From the NCBI RefSeq assembly GCF_002902365.1, contig NZ_PPQC01000011.1, positions 1-43,414 on the forward strand: a DNA stretch of 43,414 nucleotides. The letters run 5' to 3'. The notes below the pieces were generated by a model that saw only the letters and a list, made by a program, of their open reading frames with translations, ran no database searches and was not told the origin of the DNA. Origin of the DNA: Staphylococcus cohnii subsp. cohnii. Its GTDB lineage: Bacteria; Bacillota; Bacilli; Staphylococcales; Staphylococcaceae. This document shows, one piece after another, positions 1-9,156 of the stretch. The first letter of the stretch is position 1. Each line of letters opens with the position of its first letter. Made by a program: the position numbers and the translations under genes.

Positions 1-50
1 CCATAAACATTTTGTTTTTTTCACTGTCTACTTGACAGGGTGCAGTTCAT
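1..50 (-). mobile_element. Insertion-sequence terminus (body lies off the left edge)
   Basis: These 50 bases are the exact reverse complement of the last 50 bases of the window. Read on the minus strand, the conserved end begins TGAACTGCACCC at position 49, a layout like the termini of IS3-family (IS150-group) elements. No transposase is inside the window, so the family is an inference. The IS body would extend to the left. Confidence 0.6.
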
Positions 51-148
51 TCATAAGGATTAGTTCTATGTGTTAATCATGAAATTTTTGTTACAGTCAC
101 TTTAATTTTTATAAAATTCTACGAGAAATTTTAGCGATTGTTTATCGT

Positions 149-571
149 CTATTTTATATAATTATGATGATTGTTTAATTTGTTTAATAAGTAATTTAAA
201 TTTTCAATATCATTTGATGTTAAACTTTGACATCTTGCTTCTATCAAAGCTACCCTAACCTCGTTAATTTGCTGGACAAGGGCTTTTGTTTTTTCTGTAA
301 TCATTAAATCCTTACACCTTAAATCTTTATTTGACTGTTTACTAGTAATATAGCCCATATGGCATAATTTTTTGATCCACCTAGACACTATAGACTGCTC
401 TTTATTAATTTTCATTGTTAAATCATACTGTGATAGCACATTATAATGATACAAAATTCTTAACATTTCTAACTGTTCGGAAGTTAAATCTGTCCGTTGA
501 CCGAACCTTCTACTGACTAAATTTAAATCATTACTTGTAAGTGTAATTAATTGTTCTAGTTGTTTATACAT
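149..571 (-). CDS. MarR-family transcriptional regulator
   Basis: A 140-residue winged-helix protein with the MarR layout: an N-terminal dimerisation helix, a central helix-turn-helix (about residues 50-75, around QYDLTMKINKEQSIVSRWIK), and a basic wing (about 78-92) with D/R residues. The start is supported by GGAGATG a few bases upstream of the ATG. It is divergent from the acyltransferase at 776, and a short palindrome lies between them, so local autoregulation and control of that gene is a reasonable inference. It is not a SarA-type paralogue by sequence. The inducing ligand cannot be predicted. Confidence 0.8.
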   Translation of the reverse strand: MYKQLEQLITLTSNDLNLVSRRFGQRTDLTSEQLEMLRILYHYNVLSQYDLTMKINKEQSIVSRWIKKLCHMGYITSKQSNKDLRCKDLMITEKTKALVQQINEVRVALIEARCQSLTSNDIENLNYLLNKLNNHHNYIK

Positions 572-640
572 GTTGTTTCATCTCCACTACTTTAATTAAA
601 ATGTTCAATAGCATTTAAATTTATTATTTTATTTTCTAAT

Positions 641-669
641 ATTATAATGTTATTCCTCATAATATACAA
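641..669 (-). promoter_or_regulatory. Promoter of the MarR-type gene
   Basis: On the minus strand there is a TTGTAT -35 box (664-669), a 17-base spacer and a perfect TATAAT -10 box (641-646). It is placed to give a leader of about 60 bases before the gene at 571. Confidence 0.6.
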
Positions 670-678
670 TAATAATCT

Positions 679-721
679 ACAAAACAGTCGGTTTTGTTGC
701 ATTTGTCATATGTTTTATAAT
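679..721 (+). promoter_or_regulatory. Candidate operator and promoter of the acyltransferase
   Basis: A palindrome with 7-base arms, ACAAAAC and GTTTTGT separated by 5 bases (679-697), overlaps a weak -35 (TTGTTG, 694-699) that precedes a perfect TATAAT (716-721) by 16 bases. It sits about 10 bases beyond the -35 of the divergent MarR gene. A MarR dimer site here could act on both genes. The palindrome and boxes are visible; binding is inferred. Confidence 0.4.
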
Positions 722-775
722 AAATTAGTAACAGTGATTATAAATTTTTACCAGCATTAAAAAAGGAGCAACTAC

Positions 776-1780
776 ATGACACAGATAAAAGAAAGAGATT
801 ATTTCTTTGACAATGCGAGAATGATATTAATATTTCTTGTTGTATTTGGTCATTTATTACAACCATATACTGAAGAAAGTCAATATCTTTCGTCACTTTA
901 TTTAACTATATATAGTTTCCATATGCCATGCTTTTTATTCATCTCAGGTTATTTTGCTAAAAAAGCAGGCAAGGCTGGTTATCTAGAAAAAGTTTCAAAA
1001 AAGTTATTGATACCTTATTTTATTTTCTTTGGCTTTTTCACCTTTTACTACTATTTCACAGGAAAAGAAGACAGTGTTAAATTTGATCCATTTGACCCTG
1101 TATTTGCATTATGGTTTTTACTTACATTATTCTTCTTCCATGTCATATTAGTTATAGTCAAAGATTTTAAACCATATTTTGTATTACCAATATCCATCAT
1201 TATTTCTTTATTTGCAGGTTATTCAGATGATATCGACAATTATTTAAGTTTTTCAAGAACAATCATGTTCTTTCCTATTTTTTATTTAGGTTATTTATTT
1301 ACTAGTGAGCATACACGCTTATTAAGAAGTAAAAAATTCATGCCAATCGCTGTCAGCATTCTACTCCTTTTTTATATCATTTATACTTTACATCCTATAA
1401 ACGCTGATTGGCTTTTAGGAGATTCACCGTATATGTCACTGGAAGGTAAACAAGATTTATATAGTCCAATTAAACGATTGCTATTATACTTTATTATTTT
1501 AATTACAATGTTTTCTTTCCTTAATTTAGTACCTGAAAAAGAAAGATTTTTCACATATATCGGACGTCGCACTATGTATGTATACTTACTACACGGCATT
1601 GTAATTGGGATTATTCGTGGTTTTGATATTTATCCATTTAAAGATCAGATTTCTATAATGACATATATATATCTAATCTTACTCACAAGTATTATTGTAT
1701 ATCTATTATCAACAAGATTTATATCTAAGTGGACCAACCCAGTCATAAACTTACAATCCCCTGCCAACTTTAAAGATTAA
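776..1780 (+). CDS. Membrane acyltransferase, acyltransferase-3 family
   Basis: A 334-residue polytopic membrane protein with about ten hydrophobic segments. The N-terminus has the acyltransferase-3 signature: an N-A-R motif (residues 13-15) running into the first membrane helix, a histidine in FGHLL (about 28), then FHMPCFLFISGYF (about 49-61). Family members move acetyl or other acyl groups onto sugars or surface polymers; the closest general class is the fucose-4-O-acetylase-like group. The acceptor is not predictable. AAAGGAG precedes the ATG by a good distance. It lies divergent from a MarR regulator and 120 bases upstream of an aminotransferase, with no terminator between them, so the latter two may be cotranscribed. 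Confidence 0.8.
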   Translation: MTQIKERDYFFDNARMILIFLVVFGHLLQPYTEESQYLSSLYLTIYSFHMPCFLFISGYFAKKAGKAGYLEKVSKKLLIPYFIFFGFFTFYYYFTGKEDSVKFDPFDPVFALWFLLTLFFFHVILVIVKDFKPYFVLPISIIISLFAGYSDDIDNYLSFSRTIMFFPIFYLGYLFTSEHTRLLRSKKFMPIAVSILLLFYIIYTLHPINADWLLGDSPYMSLEGKQDLYSPIKRLLLYFIILITMFSFLNLVPEKERFFTYIGRRTMYVYLLHGIVIGIIRGFDIYPFKDQISIMTYIYLILLTSIIVYLLSTRFISKWTNPVINLQSPANFKD

Positions 1781-1900
1781 TACAATATTCAACCGATTTG
1801 TAGTTGATTCAAATATGTTATGATAGTATTAATTTGATATTAAAAGCTAATCATACTTATTTATCTACAGATCGGTATTTTTATTTTGAGGTGAAAAACA

Positions 1901-3061
1901 ATGAAGTTATCTTTAAACGACAATTCTAAATATTTAACGGCACCAAGTATTAGGCAATTTTCAAATAAAATTAAAGATATTGATGATTGTATCAATTTAA
2001 CAATCGGACAACCAGATTTTCCTATGCCTGATGTCGTAAAAAACGCATATATTAATGCAATAAAAGAAAACCAAACAAAATATTCCCATAACAAAGGGTT
2101 ACTTGAAACACGTAATGCAGTCAGTCATTATTTTAAACAGCGCTATGATTTTCATTATAGTTCTGATGAAATCATTATTACAAATGGTGCTAGTGAAGCA
2201 CTAGACACAGCCTTAAGAAGCATAATTAACCCAGGTGATGAAATATTGATTCCTGGTCCTATTTATGCAGGTTATATCCCATTAATTAAAACACTAGGTG
2301 GAATCCCAGTATATATCGACACTACAAAATCAGATTTCAAAATAACGCCTGAAGCAATCAAACAAAATATATCACCAAAAACAAAAGCAATTCTTTTAAA
2401 TTATCCGACTAACCCTACCGGTGTCATTTTAACTTATGATGAAGTTCATGCACTTACAGAAGCGTTAAAAAATGAAGAAATCTTTATCATTAGTGATGAA
2501 ATTTATGCAGAAAATACTTTTAGTAATAAACACACTTCTTTCGCTGAATTTGAATCAATACGTAATCAATTGTTGCTTGTAAGTGGATTAAGCAAATCAC
2601 ACTCTGCTACCGGTATTCGTATTGGTTTTTTAATAGGTCCTGAATATTTAATTGAAAAGTTAACATATATGCATGCTTATAATTGTATATGTGCTAATGT
2701 ACCTGCTCAAATTGCTTGTATAGCAGCATTAAACGAAGGATTAGACGCGCCTCACTATATGAATAAAGCATATATTGAAAGACGAGACTTTTTAATCACA
2801 AAACTTCAAACTTTAGGTTTTAAACTCGACGCTAAACCAGAAGGTGCTTTTTATATTTTTCCAAGTATTGAAAATTTCACTGAAAATGATTTTGATTTTT
2901 GCGTAGATGTACTTGAAAAAGCACATGTTGCAATGGTACCAGGTTCTGCTTTTACAGATATCGGTAAAGGTCATGTACGTATTTCCTACGCCTATGAACT
3001 CGATGCTTTAAAAGAGGCTATGAGAAGATTAGAGCTTCATATAAAAGAATACTATGAATAA
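1901..3061 (+). CDS. PLP-dependent aminotransferase, class I/II (PatA-like)
   Basis: A 386-residue fold-type-I aminotransferase. The visible signatures are LTIGQPDFP near residue 35, NYPTNPTG around 167-174 (substrate and cofactor contact), ISDEIY around 200, the PLP-binding lysine in SGLSKSHSATG (K232), and an Arg in RISYAY near residue 364 that would bind the substrate carboxylate. Length and motifs fit Bacillus PatA, N-acetyl-LL-diaminopimelate aminotransferase, but staphylococci also use such enzymes for aromatic or other amino acids, so the substrate is left open. A GAGGTG ribosome site precedes the ATG. In S. aureus a homologue lies in the same neighbourhood between menB and atl. Confidence 0.85.
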   Translation: MKLSLNDNSKYLTAPSIRQFSNKIKDIDDCINLTIGQPDFPMPDVVKNAYINAIKENQTKYSHNKGLLETRNAVSHYFKQRYDFHYSSDEIIITNGASEALDTALRSIINPGDEILIPGPIYAGYIPLIKTLGGIPVYIDTTKSDFKITPEAIKQNISPKTKAILLNYPTNPTGVILTYDEVHALTEALKNEEIFIISDEIYAENTFSNKHTSFAEFESIRNQLLLVSGLSKSHSATGIRIGFLIGPEYLIEKLTYMHAYNCICANVPAQIACIAALNEGLDAPHYMNKAYIERRDFLITKLQTLGFKLDAKPEGAFYIFPSIENFTENDFDFCVDVLEKAHVAMVPGSAFTDIGKGHVRISYAYELDALKEAMRRLELHIKEYYE

Positions 3062-3376
3062 AAATATGTTAATTTGTAGTTAAAATATTTTTATCAATGG
3101 TAACTATGCCTATATATGTATTCAATATTTGAGCCAAAAACCTAATTGAATATATACATTATTTTTTATGCGCATTAACATCCAACATCAGTCTAGAGCA
3201 TAAAAATTGATAAACTGTAACATACAATCAACCATTGCAGTGATAAATCAAATTCATGTATATAAAGTGATTCGTTGTAATGAGGCATCTGAAAGGGACT
3301 TTTCTGGTAAATATCTACATAATTTAAATAGAGGTGAATTTCCCGAAAAGCATATACATTTTAGGAAATACGATAT
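3062..3376. other. Intergenic stretch with a possible gene remnant
   Basis: No convincing gene. An open frame at 3207-3395 (62 codons, plus strand) has no ribosome binding site and no recognisable domain. Its last codons run into the hairpin at 3377-3428, as the tail of a decayed gene would. An AT-rich imperfect inverted repeat at about 3113-3165 followed by a T-rich stretch may terminate the aminotransferase transcript. Confidence 0.35.
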
Positions 3377-3428
3377 AAAAGAGGCTCGTAAATGAAATTC
3401 AGAGAATATTCATTTATGGGCTTCTTTT
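3377..3428. terminator. Strong hairpin terminator, possibly bidirectional
   Basis: A 20-base-pair stem (arms 3377-3396 and 3409-3428) pairs completely if three G-U wobbles are allowed. A-rich and T-rich flanks suit termination in both directions. It separates the plus-strand aminotransferase from the minus-strand MarR gene. Confidence 0.7.
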
Positions 3429-3460
3429 ATACTATGATTTATTTTTCAGATATATACATT

Positions 3461-3898
3461 TTATTGATAGATGTTTTTTTCAGCGAACTTTTTCATCAAC
3501 TTATAATATATATCTATATCTTCAGAACTCATATTAAACTGTTTTAAAACTTCTTCTGAAATTTGCTCAAATTTTTCTTTTAATCCATTTCCCTTTTTTG
3601 TCAATTGTACTTTGACTCTGCGTTCGTCTTCTTCTGTTCTCATGCGTTCAATTAATCCTTTTTTTTCGAGCCTTTTAATAATTGGGCTTATTGTACCAGA
3701 ATCTAAATATAACTGATTGCATAATGTTTTTATAAATACAGGATTTGAATTTTCTATATGTAACATCACTACATAATTAGGAAAGCTAATATCATACTGC
3801 TTTAGGTGTTTATTAAACTTATTTACTATCTCTTTACTAGAAACATAATACAGAAAACACATATCCTTCATAAGGTCTTTATTTTTATATAGTGCCAT
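3461..3898 (-). CDS. MarR-family regulator, OhrR/MgrA/SarZ-like
   Basis: A 145-residue MarR protein closely patterned on the one-cysteine redox regulators OhrR, MgrA and SarZ: an N-terminal cysteine (C14, in KDMCFLYY), LYLDSGTISPIIKRLEKKGLI as recognition helix region (about 64-84), and a charged wing with EEDERRVKVQLT. A second Cys lies near residue 60. In that subfamily oxidation of the N-terminal Cys by peroxide or hypochlorite releases DNA; here this is inferred from the residue position only. GAGGAG lies upstream of the ATG. It stands alone between two terminators. Residues flanking the fold differ from MgrA and SarZ, so it is probably a further paralogue. Confidence 0.8.
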   Translation of the reverse strand: MALYKNKDLMKDMCFLYYVSSKEIVNKFNKHLKQYDISFPNYVVMLHIENSNPVFIKTLCNQLYLDSGTISPIIKRLEKKGLIERMRTEEDERRVKVQLTKKGNGLKEKFEQISEEVLKQFNMSSEDIDIYYKLMKKFAEKNIYQ

Positions 3899-3927
3899 TC
3901 AATTACTCTCCTCTGTCCTTTTTTATT

Positions 3928-3956
3928 ATATTAATAGAAATTTTATTTTGGGTCAA
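3928..3956 (-). promoter_or_regulatory. Promoter of the OhrR/MgrA-like gene
   Basis: On the minus strand TTGACC (3951-3956) is followed after 17 bases by TAATAT (3928-3933), which overlaps further AT-rich -10-like sequence. It ends about 30 bases before the start codon. Confidence 0.5.
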
Positions 3957-4214
3957 ATATAATAATAAAATGTTTAAAACTTTTAACATCAATAATATTA
4001 GTCAATAGAATATTCTGAAAACGAATTTCACTCATTTTACATGTTTTTTAATTGATTTTTAATAATTAATTAAAAATCTGAACTCTCATATTATATTTTA
4101 ATTTTTTCCTTAGTGAAATGAATATTCTATAAATATTGGATTTATAAGCTTACAAGCTTTTTATTCTTAATACCTGTCACTATATGTAAAATCATAAAAA
4201 GCGAATATTAATAA

Positions 4215-4258
4215 AAAAACGCTAATTTCTATATTATTTAATAGAAATTAGCGTTTTT
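4215..4258 (-). terminator. Terminator downstream of menB
   Basis: A perfect 18-base stem (4215-4232 with 4241-4258), loop of 8, flanked by A-run and T-run, works in either orientation and ends the men operon. The rest of the 430-base gap 3899-4331 is AT-rich with no gene. In S. aureus the sspABC protease operon occupies this junction. Confidence 0.85.
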
Positions 4259-4331
4259 GTTTAGTTTAGCTTTATAACTTATAGTCACAGCACATTATAT
4301 TTATTGTTGTATTGCTATTAAGCAATTTTAC

Positions 4332-5150
4332 TTATGGGAATTTAGGGAATTGGTCAAAATCAGGATTACGTTTTTCTTTAAACGCATCTCTACCTTCTTT
4401 AGCTTCGTCAGTTGTATAATACAATAGCGTAGCATCGCCAGCCATTTGTTGTAATCCTGCTAATCCGTCAGTATCAGCGTTCATAGCCGCTTTTAAAAAT
4501 CTTAATGCTGTAGGAGAATGTTGCATGATTTCTTCACACCATTTTACTGTTTCATCTTCTATATCTGCTAAAGGTACAACGGTATTTACTAAGCCCATAT
4601 CTAAAGCTTCTTTAGCATTATATTGACGGCATAAATACCAAATTTCACGTGCTTTTTTATGTCCTACAATGCGAGCTAAATATCCTGAACCATAACCAGC
4701 ATCAAATGATCCTACTTTTGGTCCTGTTTGACCAAATATTGCATTATCTGCAGCGATTGTTAAGTCACAAACAACATTCAAGACGTTTCCGCCACCGATG
4801 GCATATCCTCTAACCATCGCAATTACTGGTTTTGGAATAATACGTATAAGTCTTTGTAAATCCAAAACATTAAGACGAGGAATTTGGTCATCACCAACAT
4901 AACCACCATGGCCACGTACTTTTTGGTCTCCACCTGAACAGAATGCCTTTTCACCTTCACCTGTTAAGACAATAACTGAAATACGTTGGTCATCTCTAGC
5001 TCTTGTAAAAGCATCTATCATTTCTTGTACTGTGTTTGGTGTAAATGCATTACGAACTTCAGGTCTATTGATGGTTACTTTTGCTATGCCGTTATAAAAT
5101 TCATACTTAATTTCTTTATATTCTTTAATTGTTTCCCATTGTCTAGTCAT
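4332..5150 (-). CDS. menB: 1,4-dihydroxy-2-naphthoyl-CoA synthase
   Basis: A 272-residue crotonase-fold enzyme that cyclises o-succinylbenzoyl-CoA to dihydroxynaphthoyl-CoA in menaquinone synthesis. Visible family motifs are [14 protein letters not shown] (71-84), RGYAIGGG (114-121, oxyanion hole), [15 protein letters not shown] (141-155, with the conserved Asp) and the C-terminal [10 protein letters not shown] tail typical of MenB. Its length matches the family. It is the last gene of menF-menD-menH-menB and overlaps menH by a few bases, so translation is probably coupled. The RBS (AAGGAG) lies in the end of menH. A strong terminator follows. Confidence 0.97.
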   Translation of the reverse strand: MTRQWETIKEYKEIKYEFYNGIAKVTINRPEVRNAFTPNTVQEMIDAFTRARDDQRISVIVLTGEGEKAFCSGGDQKVRGHGGYVGDDQIPRLNVLDLQRLIRIIPKPVIAMVRGYAIGGGNVLNVVCDLTIAADNAIFGQTGPKVGSFDAGYGSGYLARIVGHKKAREIWYLCRQYNAKEALDMGLVNTVVPLADIEDETVKWCEEIMQHSPTALRFLKAAMNADTDGLAGLQQMAGDATLLYYTTDEAKEGRDAFKEKRNPDFDQFPKFP

Positions 5151-5952
5151 TTTGCTCCTCCTTAAAAATAAAACCTAACACTATTTTATCAAATTCTGTC
5201 ATTTCTTCCACATGTACAGTATGACCACTACCATTAACTTCATATAACCTCGTCTCCGGTATTAAATCGCACATATTATAAGCAGTTTTTATAAATTTTT
5301 CATCTAAACTTCCTACAATTATACACGTTGGAACTGTAATGTTTGCTATTTTTGGCCATAAATTAGGCATATGGCCAGTGCCATAGTCTCTTAAAGCTTT
5401 TGCTAATCGCATAGGGTTTTGTTGCAATCGCATTCGACGAATTTTTTGTTTTATTTCTGTACTTAAACTATACTGACTTTGAAATAAAGGTAATTTTTCC
5501 CAATCATTTACAAAAATTTCTAATCCAGCTATTTCTAAAACTTTTGCACGCGCCTGATCAATTTGTATTCTTTCTATGCGATCATCTTCATCTGCAATAC
5601 CTGGTGAACTACTTTCCAATATTAAACCATCTAAGTGATGGGTTCCATGGAGTGCGTAATATAACGCAATTCTACCACCCATAGAATAACCATGTAAAAA
5701 AATACGATATGATGACTTAAATGAAGTTAATGCATCATCTAATGATTGGCAAATAAATTCAAAATCCCAAGTATGATTTTCACTTGATTGATCAAGGCCA
5801 TGGCCTGGTAAGTCAATAGTTAGTACATTTATTTCATCTGTGAACGTTTTGATATGTTCATCGAATGTCGATTGATCACTTATAAATCCATGCAATAATA
5901 CGAGCAAATCTTTTGAATTATTTGTAGCTTGATGAAATTTATAATGTAACAT
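5143..5952 (-). CDS. menH: 2-succinyl-6-hydroxy-2,4-cyclohexadiene-1-carboxylate synthase
   Basis: An alpha/beta hydrolase, 269 residues from the ATG at 5952, that eliminates pyruvate from SEPHCHC in menaquinone synthesis. It shows LLHGFISD near the N-terminus, the nucleophile elbow HGYSMGG around residues 88-94, an Asp in VGSLDEKF and a C-terminal His in [14 protein letters not shown] at 5964 is also in frame, but GAGTG sits properly before the ATG at 5952, and MLHYKF is the usual MenH N-terminus. The gene overlaps the end of menD by 14 bases and the start of menB by 8, so all three are one translational unit. Confidence 0.93.
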   Translation of the reverse strand: MLHYKFHQATNNSKDLLVLLHGFISDQSTFDEHIKTFTDEINVLTIDLPGHGLDQSSENHTWDFEFICQSLDDALTSFKSSYRIFLHGYSMGGRIALYYALHGTHHLDGLILESSSPGIADEDDRIERIQIDQARAKVLEIAGLEIFVNDWEKLPLFQSQYSLSTEIKQKIRRMRLQQNPMRLAKALRDYGTGHMPNLWPKIANITVPTCIIVGSLDEKFIKTAYNMCDLIPETRLYEVNGSGHTVHVEEMTEFDKIVLGFIFKEEQND

Positions 5953-7621
5953 CGATAATATCACTCAATTTCGAATAGAGATTTTGGTGTTGGTTTAAAT
6001 TCTCATCACGGTTTGTAATGATTTCATATATATGTGCACCAAGTTTTGATAGTTCAGCATATTTAAAAGTCTCAATTGTTTCAAAACGTCTGTAAGAAAA
6101 ATCATAAAGTAATGCAGCATGTTCAAAGTTTAATCCTGTCGGTGTACCAAAAAGTCTTTCAAAATATATATCAGCTGCCGATTTTTGTGGTAGAAAAGAG
6201 AAAATTCCGCCACCATCATTATTTATGAGTATAATATTTAGGTTGATATTATTTAGTTTTGACATGAGCAAACCATTCATATCATGATAGAATGCTAAAT
6301 CACCTATTAATAATGTTACGCGTTTATGTGCCGCCATCCCTATCGCAGTAGAAATAACACCATCTATGCCATTAGCTCCTCTATTAGCATAAACCTCTGC
6401 TTCACAATCTACAAATAAATTATCGACATCACGGATTGGCATACTATTGCTAACAAACAGCGCATCTTCTTTCGTTAATTTATCTAATACATTCGCTACA
6501 AAAGCAGATTCATCTGTAGCAGTTCTCAAATGGTCTTTGATTTTAATATGTGCTTGTTTCTCTAATGATTGCCATTTTTGTAACCAATTTTTGCGTTCTA
6601 CAGTAGGAATTTCAGAAAGTTGTCTAAAGAAATCATTGGCCGACATTTCGTAAGATACATGTGGTACCTTTGGAAATGCATCTGGTTGATCATTATTTTG
6701 CACTAATATTTGAAACGCTTCTGTGGCTTTTAACCATTGATTTACTTTTTTAGAAATCACTGGTTTACCTACGCGAATAATAAAATCAGCATTTATAGAT
6801 AATCCTGATCTATACAATAAATCATAAGTTGTCACTACATTAGGATGATGTTCTTTACGTAATTGGCTCAAAGGGTCTGCTAATATAGGCATGTCATGAA
6901 TCGTAGCAAAAGTAAGTATTTGATCGACATCTTGATGCTGCATATCACCTACAACAATAAGTCCCTTGCGTTTTTGCATAATCGCTTTAATTTCATTCAA
7001 ACTTGCTGTCTTTTGATAATGTGGCAATATCTTGCTATCTGAACTTAGCCATTCTACTTTTTCTAGGTTCGGTGTTAATGGCTCTCTAAATGGCAAATTC
7101 AAATGTATGGGTCCACGATGTGGCCCATAAAAATATTGACTTGCTTTTTGCATTTGAAAACTTATCGTGTCTAACAAATAATCTTGCTCTTCATCAGCAT
7201 CCGCTATTGGAAAATCAAATTGATATTGAACATAATTCTCAAACATATTTGTTTGATTTATCGCTTGAGGTGCACCTATTTCCCTTAATTCATGTGGTCT
7301 ATCACTCGTCAAAACGACTAATGGTAAATGACTTAAATTACTTTCTGCAATCGCAGGTGTATAATTGGCAGCCGCAGTACCTGATGTACATAAAATTGCA
7401 ACTGGTCTTTCACTGCCTTTCATTAACCCCATTGCAAAAAAAGCAGCACTACGTTCATCTGGATGAATCCAAGATTTTAGCTTAGGATGTGCCTCTATAG
7501 CAATAGCTAAAGGCGTTGAACGTGAACCAGGACTTATTACCACTTCTCTTATGCCATATGCATATAGTTCTGAAACTAATGTAAAAACTTGTTTTGTTAA
7601 AGCATCTGTGTAATTATTCAT
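5939..7621 (-). CDS. menD: SEPHCHC synthase (2-oxoglutarate decarboxylase step)
   Basis: A thiamine-diphosphate enzyme of 560 residues joining isochorismate and 2-oxoglutarate to form SEPHCHC. The N-terminal domain carries [10 protein letters not shown] (30-39) and the cofactor-activating Glu in [11 protein letters not shown] (55-65). The C-terminal ThDP domain has GDLAFYHD (from 440) followed by [12 protein letters not shown], the metal/diphosphate-binding region. Length is normal for MenD. GGAG inside the end of menF precedes the ATG, and the genes overlap by 8 bases. Confidence 0.97.
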   Translation of the reverse strand: MNNYTDALTKQVFTLVSELYAYGIREVVISPGSRSTPLAIAIEAHPKLKSWIHPDERSAAFFAMGLMKGSERPVAILCTSGTAAANYTPAIAESNLSHLPLVVLTSDRPHELREIGAPQAINQTNMFENYVQYQFDFPIADADEEQDYLLDTISFQMQKASQYFYGPHRGPIHLNLPFREPLTPNLEKVEWLSSDSKILPHYQKTASLNEIKAIMQKRKGLIVVGDMQHQDVDQILTFATIHDMPILADPLSQLRKEHHPNVVTTYDLLYRSGLSINADFIIRVGKPVISKKVNQWLKATEAFQILVQNNDQPDAFPKVPHVSYEMSANDFFRQLSEIPTVERKNWLQKWQSLEKQAHIKIKDHLRTATDESAFVANVLDKLTKEDALFVSNSMPIRDVDNLFVDCEAEVYANRGANGIDGVISTAIGMAAHKRVTLLIGDLAFYHDMNGLLMSKLNNINLNIILINNDGGGIFSFLPQKSAADIYFERLFGTPTGLNFEHAALLYDFSYRRFETIETFKYAELSKLGAHIYEIITNRDENLNQHQNLYSKLSDIIDVTL

Positions 7622-8966
7622 ATTTCTCTACTCCTAAAGCTTTCATCATCGGATTGAATTTAACAGCAGTTTCTTCTACTTCACTATCAGCGTCAGAATT
7701 TTGTACAATACCGCACCCAGCAAACAAAGTAGCTTGATTTTTTTTAATTAACATAGATCGAATCGCTACGATGAACTCACAGTTATCATACATATCAATA
7801 TAACCTACCGGAGCGCCATATAAGCCTCGAGTACCAAATTCATTGTTTTCTATATAAGAAATAGCTTCTTCTTTAGGATAACCACCTAATGCTGGTGTAG
7901 GATGAAGATTATCCAATAATCCAATATATGAATTCTGGATTAAACGTCCCTCAATTTTTGTATATAAATGATATAAATGATCGTTCGTTAAAATTTGTGG
8001 TTTTTTATTAAACGCTATTTGCTCTACATAAGGCTTAATATCATTTAATATGCTTTTCACAACAAAATGATGCTCATTTAAATTCTTTTTATCATTTAGA
8101 AATGCATCAATGTTTGCCTTATCTATGTCATCTCGATGTGTTCTTTTTATCGTACCTGCAACTGCTTTAGTTGATAGCACATCATCTTTTACTTCCATTA
8201 ATTGCTCAGGGGTCTGAGAGAAAAACACGCTGTCCTTTGATTCAAGCACAAATAAATAGCTATTATGTTCACCCTGCATTGCCCTATTTAATATATATGG
8301 AATGTTAATGTTTTTATCAAACATAATAAGTCTTTTTCTTGCAAGTACAATTTTTTTATTTTCGTCTAAAATATCAATTGTATCTTTAACTAGGTCACGC
8401 CATTCGTCTTTATAGATATCATCAATTCTTTTAATTTCCCCTATTTCATCATTAGGTTGAACGTCCATTTGCGTAAGTTTATCAATAATTGCTAAGAAAG
8501 CGTCCATCTCAAACTTATCAGCTTCTACAGTATACGTTATAAAAGATTGTCCCGCTTCCATCGTGACGAGTACTTCAGGCAAGACAAAATGATTAATGCC
8601 AAACTCGCGCCATTCATCACCTGATTTGTGTGTTGAAAATTGGAAACCGCCACAGATTTTCAAATGATGTTTTTCAGAATTTGGATGTATTAACTCAATA
8701 TCATTTTTATACTTTTCCCACTCACGAAAAATGGATTGTTTATTTTCAAAATCGTTTTTAAATCTCGTAATAGCATGATAGCCAAAGAATGAAGTTTCGT
8801 TGTCATTTTTCTTGAAATAAAAACGGTCTCCTGCACAATCTTCGGTTAAATGAAATAATAATGTAGGTTCTAGTTCATAATCTAATTTTGCTTCTACAGA
8901 AACCCAAGTTTGGTTACTTTCGTATACCGCTTCGACAATTTCACTTTCCTTGTCATCTAAAGTCAT
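7614..8966 (-). CDS. menF: Isochorismate synthase
   Basis: A chorismate-utilising enzyme of 450 residues that converts chorismate to isochorismate, the committed step to menaquinone. The C-terminal half holds the family signatures: [40 protein letters not shown], and [19 protein letters not shown], followed by [18 protein letters not shown], which contributes the Mg2+-binding Glu. It is the first gene of the minus-strand men operon and is divergent from menA. The ATG has only a modest AAGAAGTG ribosome site. Confidence 0.94.
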   Translation of the reverse strand: MTLDDKESEIVEAVYESNQTWVSVEAKLDYELEPTLLFHLTEDCAGDRFYFKKNDNETSFFGYHAITRFKNDFENKQSIFREWEKYKNDIELIHPNSEKHHLKICGGFQFSTHKSGDEWREFGINHFVLPEVLVTMEAGQSFITYTVEADKFEMDAFLAIIDKLTQMDVQPNDEIGEIKRIDDIYKDEWRDLVKDTIDILDENKKIVLARKRLIMFDKNINIPYILNRAMQGEHNSYLFVLESKDSVFFSQTPEQLMEVKDDVLSTKAVAGTIKRTHRDDIDKANIDAFLNDKKNLNEHHFVVKSILNDIKPYVEQIAFNKKPQILTNDHLYHLYTKIEGRLIQNSYIGLLDNLHPTPALGGYPKEEAISYIENNEFGTRGLYGAPVGYIDMYDNCEFIVAIRSMLIKKNQATLFAGCGIVQNSDADSEVEETAVKFNPMMKALGVEKYE

Positions 8967-9004
8967 CTATTTCACTTCTTTCATTTCATTATCTGTTTAC
9001 ACTC

Positions 9005-9031
9005 ATTATAATATTGTACCACTTTTCACAA
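9005..9031 (-). promoter_or_regulatory. Promoter of the menFDHB operon
   Basis: On the minus strand a perfect TATAAT (9005-9010) follows TTGTGA (9026-9031) at a short 15-base spacing. An overlapping alternative is TACAAT (9013-9018) with an upstream TG (extended -10). Either gives a short leader to menF. Confidence 0.5.
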
Positions 9032-9079
9032 TCTGTGTACGTTTTTCAGCTTATTTCATGTAGACATTTTTTACGTAAG

Positions 9080-9108
9080 TTGACCTTTACAACTTCTTCT
9101 ATTAAAAT
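9080..9108 (+). promoter_or_regulatory. Promoter of menA
   Basis: TTGACC (9080-9085), 17-base spacer, TAAAAT (9103-9108): five of six matches in both boxes. It predicts a leader of about 40 bases to the menA ATG at 9157. Confidence 0.6.
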
Positions 9109-9156
9109 TAATTTGATAAAAATTAATTATATTAAAAGAATTCGAGGTAAATTATT

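Noticed and set aside
7090..7485. Open frame of 131 codons antisense to menD
   Set aside because: Fully inside menD on the opposite strand, no ribosome site, composition of a shadow frame. The same holds for the antisense frames in htrA-like, cpaA, mgtE and fabI.
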